A stretch of 64,000 bases of DNA, from assembly GCA_009792885.1 (NCBI GenBank), contig WMCF01000015.1, forward strand, positions 14,097,667 to 14,161,666, given 5' to 3'. The notes beneath the pieces were generated by a model that ran no database searches, was not told where the DNA came from, and saw only the letters and a program-made list of their open reading frames with translations. The DNA is from Eremophila alpestris peregrina. Taxonomy: Eukaryota > Chordata > Aves > Passeriformes > Alaudidae. How positions within the stretch are numbered: position 1 is the first letter of the stretch; every line of letters starts with the position of its first letter. Made by a program: the position numbers and the translations under genes. Positions 1 to 12,900 of the stretch are shown here, piece by piece.

Positions 1-3000
1 CGTAAGTAATATTTTTCTGGCAGGTGAAACAAGTAATCCCAAAAAAGGGATTCCTCCCTAGAATGTTGAAAAAACCAAAACAAAACCCTTCAGAATTTTT
101 ATTTTTGTCTTCAGTAACAGACTGAAAGCCATGATTTGAAAATGTAACTAGGTAAGAAAGTGGGAGGACACAAACAAAGTACCAGTGACAGTGCTCATAA
201 TGCCACCTTCTCACATCTGTCCTCCAGTTTAACACAGTATCCAAATTCAGTGGTTTCCCTAATACTTCCCATTTAGGATAGGTCCCTGTGCTAAAAAGCA
301 GTCATCCTGCATATGTGATCACAGTGCTAAGCAAAAGAACCACAATGATGCATTTTCTCACTTAAAAGACACCTGCACAAACACTTCTGCCTATTGAAAC
401 ACCTATAGCAAGACTACTGCTCAGTCTGATAATAACACATACAGAATGGAAACTTGTACCTGAACATACATGTGCCAATTCCAAAAACACGGGGAGAGTT
501 GATATGGTTATCTACCACATCATAAACCAGAAATTCCAGCAAACTACACAGTGTCCAACTACATTTAATATTGCTACATATCTTGATGTCAATCTGAAAC
601 AAGGAAAGTGTGAATCCAGGAGACCTAGAGGATGAAAGAATTTTAAAAGAAGTAATATTCTTGACAGGTGTTGAGGTAAAGATATGAGATCCAAAACCTA
701 GTCTGAATCTGAAAGTATGTGAAGTACACAGTATTTTGCAGTAATTCTCCACAGTAAAGGCATTCTCTCTAAAAATACTCTTTTTTTCCTTCAGGAAAAC
801 ATGAAATTAGTCATTTTCTTTGACTAATGTGTATATATTTGGGAAAAGAAGAAAAAACCCCACCTACTGGGTAAACACAATGGAGGGCTTGTACAGTAAC
901 AGTCTCAGGTATGACTTGACCTTTCAGCTGCTAGACACATACAAGGATAAAACAGAAACCCCCATTTCTCATTCAGCTTTTATTTCAGAGGGAAAAAACA
1001 CAACATCTACAAAGGTTAACATAATGGCTTTCTCGCAGAAAACACAAGAAGACTTTTTATGCCAACAACATCCTGAAAACATGCTGTCCAAAAAATCTCT
1101 TCTGTCTGACCTCTGCTTTAGACTGCCCCGAAATGTACATCCAGAGGGAAAGCAAGCAGCTACATCAGACCTTAGGTAATTGCAATAATTCACCTCAAAT
1201 GAGGTGCTCAATGATGCAAACACCCCCTCCCCCCTAAAAGAGTACAATAATGGTAGAAGTATATTGGTGTACTTAATCTTAAGGACATGAAAACAATTTA
1301 ACATCAGTAGAAGCGTCCTAGAAAAATTTCACAGTCATTTGCAAAGAATATAAAAGTGTATTTCTGTCTCTCCCCATCATGGCTGTAGTATACTTATGAT
1401 CAGAAACCAGTTTATTCATTAATCAAAATATTATATCTGCAATGGTTGCCAAGTTGTGCTACATGATAATATTAACATTTGAAAACTGAATTTGAAAAAT
1501 TCTTAGTAATCTTTTTATCTATCCCTCAGACCAAATCTGTTAACCCACAAAATTAGGTCAACTAAGAAAGCCTGAAAAGAAACCCTAGAGGCTTGTTTTG
1601 GATGGCTTAAGATGAAGGTTTCACTTGAAAAGGCACCCAGTGAAAGACAGCTACACAGAGCACATGGAAATCCAAACACATAAGGAAAGAGCTCAGCTCC
1701 CACTCAGTGGAGGCAAGCAGGTTCTGGGGATCTATTCTTCGTGCAAAACCACATGTGGGTATAATTCCCCTCTACCAGAGGGAAACATAGAAGTAAAATG
1801 CTGGCACAGGTCTGCCAGCACAAAGTTGGAGAAAGGTTTACAGTTTTAGATTCTGTAGATGCATCTAATTTCCAATATCTCCACTAACACACCACTGATT
1901 TCCTTGACCCTTCTCCCAGTACACTCACAAGAACCTGCCTCAGCTTTGCCACCTAAGCCCCCCAGTCCATTCTGAGTGAAATAAATCTACTGTTTTAACC
2001 AGATAAGTGAAGCAAAATAATTTTGGCAGAAACAGAAGAGTTCCTGGTTTCAGCTGGCAGGTCGGGGACAGTAAATGCAAGCAGCAGATGAGTGACCAGC
2101 TGCTGGGGGTGGGGGGTGACTGATGCAGAGGACAAGCAGACATACAGCTATGGACTATGCTCTAGAGAATCATTGTCTGTTAGACAACACATTATTATCA
2201 CAACATAGCTGGATGTTGGATTCAACAATGACAAAGTTGGATCAGTGTTCCTACGGCAGTTCGTGAACGCTAAGTACTGACACCATCCTTTTTCTGACCA
2301 GTCTTGCTGTCCTCTTACCCACAATACCATTTCCCTACTCATTCATCTCAAAAAAAAAAAAACAAAAAAACCAAACCAAATCCCATGACACAGTATGGCA
2401 TAATCTCGTCACCTCTTCAGTAAACTGGTGACAAAGTCCACCCCCAGCTTCCCTTAAAACAAACATATCTGCTGTAATTCTCTCGATCAACAGTGGACCT
2501 TAAAAACAACAGACCTTTCAATTTCTCCTAGAACTTTCTCTTTTAACAGAATGAAAGAACAGAGAACAGATATCAGAATGCTGTTTAATACCCCCTTGCC
2601 TGGAAAAGGTGTTTGAAGGTCTGCAGCAAGCTGCAGAATCCTACAGCCTTTCCACCAACAGTTCCACTGCTCCACCACCACCTCATGGCCCCTCTCTGAA
2701 GAGCCCAAACACAACCCAGAATTGTCCAACAGAGGCTGACGTGCAAGCTGCTGGAAATGGCACAGTGGCAGTGCCTCTCTGGGCAGCAGCAGATGCTGAA
2801 ACAGAAGCTGCAGCAGCAGATACCGTGTGGGAAACCTTCTGCCAGGACTTGGAGAGTGCTTGGCTTCCTACCTGAAGCTACGACACCCAAATGAGTCACA
2901 GAACAAGGTCAAGCAAGCTGAAACACCTCATTACATTTTGTTGATGCCTGTATCACCAGGAACTCCAGACAATGTAACTGCTTAATGTCACTATTGTATT

Positions 3001-6000
3001 CATGGAGGGAAAAAACCGAGGATAGCCACTGCAGACAAGTGGGTTTTAGTACTAGGTTTAAACAAGAAAAAAGATTTCTGTACACACATACAAATAAAAG
3101 AAGGAAGTTAAATTCTGGAGAGTGGGCAAAATTATATCTTCACTGGCCACAGGTTTGATGAATTAGGGACCAAATGGGAAGTTTGCACAACAGGTACAGA
3201 GTAATGCATTCCATAAAAACACATAACTATTGACTATTCTGATTATAGTGACACTTGGCTGTGGTGAGGTGGAAAATCAAACCTGACAGATAACACAGTC
3301 CTACTATTATTTCTAGCAGTTGTTAATTCAAGGTGCATAATTATCCTACACACATAAATTTGTTCTGTTAAGCATAGAAACAGTCAGCTATATAGCTCAA
3401 CTATTTAACAGTATTATGTTCAAATTTTATATGCCTCTGAGACAGACACTTAACAATTCTGACAACTTTAATCTTAGCCTCCAACATTGTTTCCCCTCAC
3501 AACCAGGAAGGGAATGAAACTCACTAAATATTACAAACACAGTAAGATGTCACAAAGTGGCAAACTACAACTCGTGACTGCACTTTCAAAACAGGCACAA
3601 TGCAGCAATACTCATTATCATCTTATATTAACACACATTTTATCCAAGTACTGAAACATCAAAATAGAATGTCAAATTTACTGTTCTCTGATTCTGCCAT
3701 TTTCTGAGAAGAAACTTATTAAATAGCCTATGAAGAGCTCCTTAAAACTAAAAACATCTAATCTGATTTGTACTTTTGTTATTAAGTTGGTTCCTCATGT
3801 CCCAGAAATCAGTAGTGCATTATTATTATTAACTCCAATGAACATAGCAACTGGAATGTGGGCCAAACCCTAGAAGGCTGTCCTGTCATTATTTTCTCAA
3901 ACATGAACATCTCAATAGGGCAGATGAGGAAAGTGTATTTAAAAATTACATTTGAGAGGAGTGCTTGAGTATTTCCAAGTCAGTGGAAACACTCATATAT
4001 ACATGTTTTCAGGTCTAAATATAGTGACTTACAAGAACTTGGTCTCCTCAAGTTTCAGTTGTTCTCAACAAGAAAACTTCCAGTAAACTCATTCTATATA
4101 GAAAATGTTTTGTTACATTAAAACCTTCATAGGATATCTTAAAGTAAGAATGAAAAAGTCAAACCAAAACCACTGTTAAAGACTGAACATCAGACTTTCA
4201 ATACCAGATACACTAGAGTACATGCGATATAATAAGTCTTTTACAGAAAGAAATAATTCAACACTTTTGAGTATATTTGTCCTAGTTCAGCTGCCAGAGG
4301 AAAAAAATGTGTCTGTTATATCAAAAAGAATGAACTATGGAATTATAAAGCACCATCTCATAGCTATCTAGGTTCAAGTTCAATTCCCAGGCCAAATCAA
4401 ACCTTCAGGTTTATTGTGAAGCTGCCTGAAAAGGAACATTGCAGGTAATGCTTCAACTTGATTCAGGCAGTCAATCATGTTTCAGGTTACAAAATTATTT
4501 CACTAACATAGCCTCTGTTGTTTTAGTGACTGCCAGGGGTGTTCTGCTGCCAGGCCATGTGCACATTGCCTGCCTCTGTCTGCTTGAGCAGATGTGGCTG
4601 CAGGAGAGCAATGCCCAAAGGACAGAGACATGGTTAAGGGAAGAGCAGTGAGCAGCTGACTTCTGAACACTGAGCAATGTCCTTGCCTATCTAAAGGCAG
4701 AAATTTTTTTTTTCATCCCTGAATATAACTGGCAGTATCCTGAACAAAGAAAGATAATACATCAACCTGGGAATAGGAGGGTACTCTGTAAAGTGAGGAT
4801 CTGATATCCTGTCACCAGCTGCCACCAGATGTTGATATGCTAGAGGAAATTACACAATAATTAATCACACTCTCAGAAGTCAAATTAGGCACCAAGAAAA
4901 AATGGTCCTCCTGACCCAGGAGAAAACCAGCCAAGTTCTGAAGTATGGCATTTTATTGTAATCTTGTCAAGGTAGCAACGTGTGCTACAATACACGGAAA
5001 GCACTGCAAGTAATCTTGTTTTTTCAATCAAGGGAAAAAAGCAGGTGAATGGAGTAAAGTCCTTCCCCCTTCTACACACACTAGAAACATCCTCCACCAA
5101 AGCAAATGTATGCACATCTTTGAGATGAAAACTCCAGCAAACTTTAAACACTCTCAGCAACTGCAAATCCACTACAATCCTTTACTGCCCTCGTTGCTAC
5201 TTATTATTTCTAAGTACAACATGCCTAACTTCATCTCTCAGACACTGGATGATCAAGTAAATATCATGTATTTTCCTTACACATGTGAATGATATGTACA
5301 GGCACCATTTCCTCTCTCAGATGTACAATCTGCAATTGCAACACCTGGTCTCCAAACCCTGGATCACTTTTGTCACTGTGCTCTTATTAACATTTCACAT
5401 CCTTCCTCATGTATGAACAGCAAAACCAGACATGGAATTCCTGTGATCTTACTAATGCCACGTACTTTCCTACTTCTGTGCAATATTTATATTGCTACAC
5501 AGCCAAGACCACACTTCAGTGGCAGCAGTGCAATGAAAACTCCCGTTGAGATGATTCTCTGCACAAATTCTTAAGCCTTCTTCCAATAAATTACCAGTTT
5601 GAGGACAATCCCCTATAGTGCTGCTGTAACCACAATCCTGATCCCTTTGTACGTGGCTGCATGAAAAATGCCTTCTGACGGATGGCAATCATTTTAAAAA
5701 ACTATTTGGAGTATGGTGTACTAGTAACTTGTTCCACACGTGCACAAACCTGCACATAATGTGGTGGTAATGACGCGATATCATCACAAAATCTGTGAAT
5801 ATATTGATATTAACCAGCCTTACACCAAGATCCAGCCCCCAGGGAACCTCACAAGAAACAGCTGCACTCCCATAGAAGAAGAAAGGCACGCCTAAGTTCC
5901 TCTCTAAACTAAGAAAGATTTATGAAGCAACTTTGCCAATGTTTGTAGTATTTATTCCACAGCGACTCCATGGCACAATTGTTTTAAACTCACACTTCAC

Positions 6001-8980
6001 TGCAGACTTAATAGATATATCAGGGACACAATATAGGGTGAGTCTGCTACAATAGAGCAGTTGATGAATAGCTAAGGAATTTGGGAGATGTGGGTTTTTT
6101 ACAATTCAAAACGCTGGGAAGCAATTTGCTTTAGTTCTACTGTACACTGGTCTTTAACAATTGTTAAGTCATTTTGAAATATTCAGAACGAGTAAGCCCT
6201 GGTTTGTCATTTATTTCAGAGGCTCCATTTTAAAGTTTTCAATTTTTCCGCCAGGAAAACAACAATGAATAATGTGAGTAAGGAAAATCATTCATAGCAT
6301 TAACCGAAGATGTTTAGGTTCCTTTTTCTAGTAAGAAAAAAACCCAAAAACAACAAACCGAAAGAACAGTTAGTAGACCAGGTAACCAGTTAAATAACTT
6401 CATAATTCAGCAGCATATTTCCCTGTACATTAACACAGACAGAGGACTGGTGAAGCTTGTAGCATCGCCTATTAGGCAGCTGCTGAACACTTCCAATGCA
6501 AGATGTTGCTTCCAGCTGCTTGTAACTTAGCCAGACTTTGACTGCTTGGGTTGAAATTTTCCAAGTTGAATGTCTGCCTCAGGCTAAATTTTGTTCCATG
6601 TGCTGTAGAAGCTACCTCTGAGTGAGGGGTGCAGAAAGAGGCAGACTGGGATTAGAAGAACTCAGCCAAAATACTTGAGCTGTTTTCAGAACAAAACCAG
6701 GGAAAATGCTGTCTCCCAACAGCAATAGGAATCTGGCAAACTTGAAGGGCTATAATGCTCTTCCACCTCCCGATGACAGATCTGAATGAGGGGTGGAGCC
6801 CACATATTGGAGGTCCCCATTTTGCTGCCCTCATGCAAAGTCCGCCTGCATTTGGTCAAATGTCCAAAACCAAATTGCACTGTGTGCATTTTCAGAAGGT
6901 GTTTGCTAGGCCACATCCACATTCTTCTCAGCTGCTCACTGTGATCAGATAACACAAGGGATATGAGCAAGTACAGCAACACACACCACAGCCATGACCT
7001 ACCACCATTGGTTACCCTCAGAAGGGGGCTCTGACAGCAGAGTCCCAGGTGTTACATTATGAATCCAGCTGATGAAGGAAAGTGACACAAATATGCTACT
7101 CTAGGCTGCCTATCTGCTTTTTGGTGCTTTTCCTAAGGGAAAGAAAATATAGGAAATTACTTACAAAATGCAGTATTAAAAACATGATAAGCAAAGCCAA
7201 ACTTAGAAATTATTAGAACTAAGTAGTCTGCAGTAACTAAAAATGTCTCCTAGTGCATCAATCTCTAATTAGATCAATCTGTATTTGCAACTGACCTGGT
7301 CACATTTTTTTCCCACTGAAGCTTTGCTATAATTAACACACAAACTCCTCTTTTTGCCCTTGTTCTCTAGAGCATCACCACACACTTTCAAATCACAGAG
7401 AAATTATTTCTTTTCTCTCAGGTTCTCATATGGTTCTCATCACTACAAGTAATCTGTAAGATAAAAGATAGTTATCCACATATTTTTAATATGGGAAACT
7501 AAGACAGATTAAAGCAAAAAACTATGGACACTGAGTGAGTATTTCTGACACTCAAGGCTTGTATTTCTAACATGCTTAGACCTGCAAAACATCTTCTGTA
7601 GACAGAGAGCAAACAGACACTCACTTATGTTCCAGATGGTTAAGTTCAGCATAACTGTGAAGCAGATCCCAGGGACTCAGGCCAGGCTCCCAGAAAACCC
7701 AACAGACCTTGGGCAAAAACCTTTATGGTTATCAGCAAAGGCCAGGGCTGCAAAATCCAATTCTCCAGCTGTCTTAGCCACGAAGCTGCCTCTCCTTCTG
7801 CGTGCAGTTATTGGCCCCATTCATGTTACCTCTTCTCACTGCTGCCCATCCAGAGAGCTCCTACAGCTTGGGGGACGTGCCTCTGGTGCCGAGCTGGCCG
7901 GGAAGGACGCTGGCACGTCCTGTCACGACCAACGCCATCCTCGGGCACAGGCCCGCGGCGGAGAGATGAGGCCGGCACCCTGAACACTTGGATTTGCGAA
8001 CTTACCGGCGGGGTAGGGCTGGGCACAGGGGAGAGGCGGTAAATGTATAGAATATATAGAGATCAGCGACATCCACTGGGTGGCAGGCATGTTTCACGGG
8101 ATCCAGATCCAGTGCGTGTACAGAGGTACACATAACGAAAGCTCCTAAATACCGGGCTTGTTCCCTGTCTCAGAAGCAGCAATTCAACGGACACGGTAAA
8201 AAGAAAGAACTAAAAATTAAAATCCCACAGAGGGAAGTTAACCTATTCTGCCTTGATTTTAACACCAGCTTCTTGTCCACGGCGCTGAGGCATTGGAACT
8301 GCCCTGGCACTCGGGAGTTAGAGCTGTGAGGACACAGTGTCCCGTGTCCCTTCTGTAGGCGGGTGCCCTCACTCGAGGTAGCAGGGACCCTTGTAAGAGT
8401 CTTCAGAGTCTCTGCTGCACTAATTAATGGCCAATGCCTACAGAGGCAAAGCCTTTAAACTCCAATTTAACAAACTCGGGGGGAAGGAATTTTTTTGGAC
8501 TAACAGCTGTAAATGAGTCCATGTGTATAAGCAGCTAAACTTTAAAGTTGAAAGAAACATAAAAAGCAAGTATTTTCCACGGATTTCCACTTAGCATCTA
8601 AGTAGAATAATTTCAAAAGTTGCTTAGATGGGGATGAGGCCATCAACCAAATTTCAACCCAGGGCATATATTTATAGCCATGTTGTGAACTACATAAAAA
8701 GTACACTTATAATGGAAATGCTGACAAATGCAAAACTCCTGCAGCTAGCTATGACAGTCTGACCACAAGCCCTTCTTGTGAGAGGAAAAGGCAACCCTCC
8801 CACCTCCTTTCTCAGGCAGCTCGACAGCGAGCTGGGGCGGGGGGTGCTAGGTGCAGGTACCACTGCCCTGTCCTTGTAGGATGGACCGAGGCAACTCTTA
8901 CTCCCCGTATTTCCCACATGTTGAATGAGCCACCCCCCTGTTTTCGCCATAAACAACCGGAGGGCCTCTTACAGCCATGA
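1..8980. other. Non-coding stretch, probable ELF1 intron 1
   Basis: I find no conserved exon here on either strand. The open frames are short and none resembles a known protein, including an 88-codon Ala/Thr-rich frame at 2609-2875. The ELF1 first exon appears to lie just to the right on the minus strand and the first coding exon of ELF1 is not visible, so this is most simply the proximal part of the long ELF1 first intron. An A/C-rich simple tract sits at 2350-2382. GC content rises from about 7.6 kb toward the CpG island. The assignment rests on known gene order, not on a coding match. Confidence 0.5.
2350..2382. repeat. A-rich simple repeat
   Basis: A run of A interrupted by single C and then CC steps. 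It is low complexity with no associated target-site duplication that I can see. Confidence 0.6.
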
Positions 8981-9734
8981 CTCACTCCGCAGGCTTCTCC
9001 TCCACCCCTGTGCGTGACTGTAGCAAACAGGCTGCCAGCTGCAGCCGGTGAATTAACACGACTTTTTTCGCAGAACCGTGGGGAGATCAGTCACACAGGC
9101 TGGGCGGGGGGGGAAGGGGTGGGGATGAGGGTGTGCTGTGGAACACCAGCCCAGGGTGAGTTTCATTTGTGGGGGAAGCAGCGGAGGAAGCGATCCGGGA
9201 CCAATGTGCCGGGGACGCCCGAATGTGACCGTGTCGTCCCCGTCCCCCCGCCCCGGGACGGCGCCGGCCCTTGCCCCCCCTCTCCCCCGGCCCCCGCCGC
9301 GGCCGCGGCTGCCCCACGACGGCGGGAGACGGGAGGGAGGCAGGCAGGGAGAGAGGGAGAGCAGGGCGGCGGCACTGAGGGCAGCGAGGAGAGGGAGAAG
9401 GTGAAGCCAGCACGCAACAGGAGCCTTTCCGAACTCCCAGAAAGTTGGCAGCGGCGTCCGGCGGGACGGGGCTCCGCTGGCCGCCGCCCCAGGGAGCGCA
9501 CCGCTGCCCGGCCAGGGCCCGCTGCCTCCCCAGTCCCTTCGCACCCTGTCACCGCCCTTCTCCCCACACCTGCCATCTCCCACGGGCGCCGCGGGGCAGG
9601 GACTACCCGGCACGGGGCGCTGCCGGCGGCGGGACTCGAACCCGTGGCCCGAGGTGTCTCTCCCCGCCGCAGGGGAGGCGGCTGAGCCTCCCGGCGACCC
9701 CGAGCGCGGGACTCGGGCGGCGGGCAGCACTCAC

Positions 9735-9860
9735 CGAGCGGCCGCGGCTCCTTCTCCCTGTCCGGGCGGCTCCCGCTGAGCGCTCGCCTCCTCGGGGGCG
9801 AGGGAGGAGGAGCGGGCGAGGGCAGGAGGTGGAGAAGGGCGGGGCGGAGAGCGCGGCTTG
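9735..9860 (-). other. ELF1: Putative ELF1 untranslated exon 1
   Basis: On the minus strand, GC-rich sequence ends at 9735 in front of a textbook donor (G|GTGAGT). ELF1 is the expected left neighbour, transcribed away from WBP4, and its first exon is non-coding in human. The exon's 5' edge is a guess. No ELF1 protein sequence is in the window, so the gene name is inferred from synteny plus the donor. A long minus-strand open frame crosses this exon but has the composition of a CpG-island artefact. Confidence 0.45.
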
Positions 9861-9990
9861 AGCCCTCCCGGCTCCCGTCGCCTTACTCCCTCCTTCTCCC
9901 GGCGCCGCCCCATCCCACCCCGGCGGCGCGGCGAGCGGAGGGGAGCGCAGGGCAGCGGAGCGGAGCGGCGGCGCTGCCGGGGGAGCGGCG

Positions 9991-9992
9991 AT
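9991..9992 (+). CDS. WBP4: WBP4 exon 1, first two bases of the start codon
   Basis: The exon ends in AT, followed by donor GTGAGT at 9993. The first base of exon 2 supplies the G of the start codon. The next codons (Ala-Asp-Tyr-Trp-Lys) match the N-terminus of vertebrate WBP4, so the split start is well supported. The 5' UTR lies immediately upstream in the CpG island and its 5' end is unknown. Confidence 0.85.
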
Positions 9993-12900
9993 GTGAGTGG
10001 CGGGGGCCGGGAGGGAGCGGGCACAGCCCCTCGCCCTGCGAGCCGGGGTCGCGCAGGGCTGACGGCGTGCGGTGCAGGGGCTGGGCCGGGCCCCCGCAGG
10101 CCGTGGGGAGGTTCGGGCCAGTGGGGCTGCGGCCGTGCCCCGGCTGTGGCCGGCGACCCCCGCCCTGCTGAGTGAGGTGTTTCACTGTTGCTCCGTCTGT
10201 TCTCGTCCGGCCTGCCGCTCTCTTCAGGTTGTTTGTTTCTGCTGCGCTGTCTAGCTCTTATCGCCCCAACACACGCCGGGCTGCTTCGCCTCCCGCCGGC
10301 GGGGCACTCGGCGTCCCTCAGAGCGGGGCGGGGAGGGCTGCGGGGGATGGGGCCATGGCCCCTCGCCCGGCACCCCTTCTCTGTATCCTTTCTCACCCCC
10401 TCTCTCTCTCCCTCCCTCTCCCCTGCACTCCCTCCTGCCCCCTCTCTCCGTCCCCCCTGGCCTCCCTTCCTCACTCTCCCAGGTTCCCCCACCTTGCGGC
10501 CTCTTTTGCTGCCTTTGGTTCTGGGCAAGCCGTGAGGAAGAAAATTGTCCGTGCCTTGGTTTTACCTGGCCATCGCTACCTACTTGAAGTCTTTAGTTAG
10601 GAAATTTGTGTTCATATCTGACCACCTTTGGGAGAGGGGTGTGTGTAAAAATCCAAGCTACTGTCTTTTTTAGGTGAGAATGGCATACAGAATGGTATGT
10701 CTATTTGCTTGTTTCTGTTACTTTTCAAAATATCCTAACTTCCCTGCTGGAAAAAAAAATCTTAACCTGGTCAAAAATTTTTCTAGAGGTCTGTCTGTGG
10801 CGCAGTACTTGATAGTGAGCTGTGTGAGCCTGCCTTGCAGACTGGTACGCGGTACAGCAGTGTTCTTAATTTTAGTTATTGCTAAAAATATACCTGAAAA
10901 GATTCCTGACCCAATTTATGTGTCTAGTTTTTTCGTCTCTTCTAATTCTTATCACATTCTTCCTGACATAGCTCATATCCTTCTTCTGCATCTACAGCAG
11001 CAGACCTCTGCTCTCAGGAGATATCCCTGACTTCAGATATTTAACTTTTGAAAGCTGACTCGAGCAGTTTGCTTTAGGTTCCCTGTATAAGGACGAAACA
11101 CGCACCTAAGGAGTTCAGTCTGCTTCTCAGGTGTCTCTTTAGGATGCAAAGAGTGCTGGTTTTGAGATGACAGTTTCCATCTCTTGATGGGGAGGACTGA
11201 GACAACTCTACCTCACTGTTTAGACAACTGAAGTTAGACGAGATGACCTAGAGAATTGGAGCTCCATAGATGCAGAAGGCTGCTTTCCCTCATATCTTTT
11301 GTGCATTCTTGTGTGTTAAAAGTGTTTGTGGCATTGGAAGTGGTTGAGTCACCATCCCTGGAGGTAGTTAAAAGACATGTAGATGTGTCACTTAGGGACA
11401 TGGTTTAGTCGTGGATTTCGCAGAGCTGGGCTAAGGGTTGGACTCAGTGATTTTAAAGGTCCTTTGCAACCTAAATGATTCTGTGATTCTGTAATTTACA
11501 ATTTTGAAAAGAGGTCTGGCAAAGCAGATTCATGCAAGTGCAGGTCAGGCTGAGCAGCTTCTGCAGACTCTTTTCCACTGGGTATTGTAATTCCTATGTT
11601 GTTCACAGGGGGCTAATATAATGATAAAAACAAGCAGATATTTGGGTTGTGAATTATAATTTACAGAGGTATTGCAAAAAATATAATTGACTTGAGAGCC
11701 AGAAGAGCAAAGCCTTTCATAGAACTGCCATGTTAAATGTGGATGAAACTCCCATCCAGTTCTACTCTGTCAGAACCCTCGTATAAACATATATTTTGTG
11801 ATCTATTAGAAAGCGAACAAGTTGAGGTTAGCAGGAGGACAGTCCCATGTACTCGCAGTGTCAGGGACACTCTTTTCTTTAGACCTTATTTTTATATACC
11901 TTTAAAAAAAAAGGATATTTAACTAAGAAAGTTTTTAGGGTACAATTAGTACACTATGAGCGGAGTTGCTGTGAATTATTGCCAAGTGTCAGTTATTAGG
12001 GGCCATGGCACTGGGACCTACTTCACAGTACAAGAAAACATTTCTGATCTTCTTCTCTGCCAATATTAGCATTGCAATTTTAGGTCTCAACAATACTGAG
12101 ATATTTTAATTAGAATTAGCTGTTCTGGAACAGCTTCCCATGTGGAGGAGGGTCTGTTGTGAAATACATGGAATTTTTTTACTTTTGTTTTTATCTACTT
12201 CTTTCTGTTACAGAAGTGTTACTTTTGTTCAGAAGTACAGTTTTCCCAAATAGTGTTTAGAAATAATAACAGATTCTGTCCTTTTGAGTGGCTGTTATAG
12301 CCACAATATCTACCCTGAATTAATTTGCTTATGTAGTCAAAAACTTGAATCTTACAGAAGTGTATTCAAGGCAATGATGCACTAGCAGCTCTTCAGTGCT
12401 CAGAACTTGCAGAAAGCTATAAGATGTTAAATTCATGTAAAGTATTTGGAGGTTGTAGATACTCAAACCAAAGAGGACTGCTGAGCCCGTGTATTCTGTT
12501 TTTCACCCCTGAGGGCTTCTGATTTGGACAGATACATCCGTGACACAAACCCCCTACATCCCTGTCAGCTTTCAAGTCAGATGTTTTAGAACAGAGCTAT
12601 TCAAAGCAAATGCTTTCAGATTTTGTTTGTACAATAAAATTCTTTTTCATTGTGTTCAGAACCACCTAAACCAGCTGTTTCTCCTCCTCACTTGATTTCA
12701 ATACATGGTAGGAACAAAATCCTCCAGCTCGGTCTCCATATAAAGTTTGGCAAAGCTGTCTCAGCTCAAGATTGCTACTTTATGAGGGTTTTTAAGCTTC
12801 CCTGTATAAGGAAAGCTGTTTGCACCATCTGTTGAAACATTAGTGGTACAGTAACTAGAGAGAACAAGCAGCCTGCAGGTTGAGGGTTCAGGGCTCTGGA

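Larger units (their letters stand above)
8985..10180. promoter_or_regulatory. CpG island, bidirectional ELF1/WBP4 promoter
   Basis: CpG density and GC content are far above the flanks. On the minus strand a consensus splice donor (GTGAGT) falls at 9734-9729. On the plus strand the first WBP4 exon ends at a GTGAGT donor at 9993. The two outward-facing first exons are separated by only about 150-250 bases. In human, ELF1 and WBP4 are arranged head to head within a few hundred bases, which agrees. No TATA box is evident. Exact transcription starts cannot be placed from sequence alone. Confidence 0.75.

Noticed and set aside
2609..2875. 88-codon Ala/Thr/Pro-rich frame in the ELF1 intron
   Set aside because: No recognisable homologue, no splice sites or promoter around it, and an antisense frame of similar length overlaps it.
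7627..8042. GC-raised block with overlapping 100-118-codon frames as a possible alternative ELF1 exon
   Set aside because: No convincing minus-strand acceptor/donor pair and no ELF1 protein match. Not callable from sequence alone.
9625..9705. tRNA-like B box on the minus strand (GGGTTCGAGTCCCG)
   Set aside because: The T-arm-like hairpin is present, but no matching acceptor stem, D arm or anticodon arm can be formed upstream. Chance match in GC-rich promoter DNA.
9014..10600. Long overlapping frames on both strands in the first CpG island (up to 265 codons)
   Set aside because: Pro/Arg/Gly/Ala-rich translations on both strands are typical of stop-poor GC-rich DNA and match no known family.
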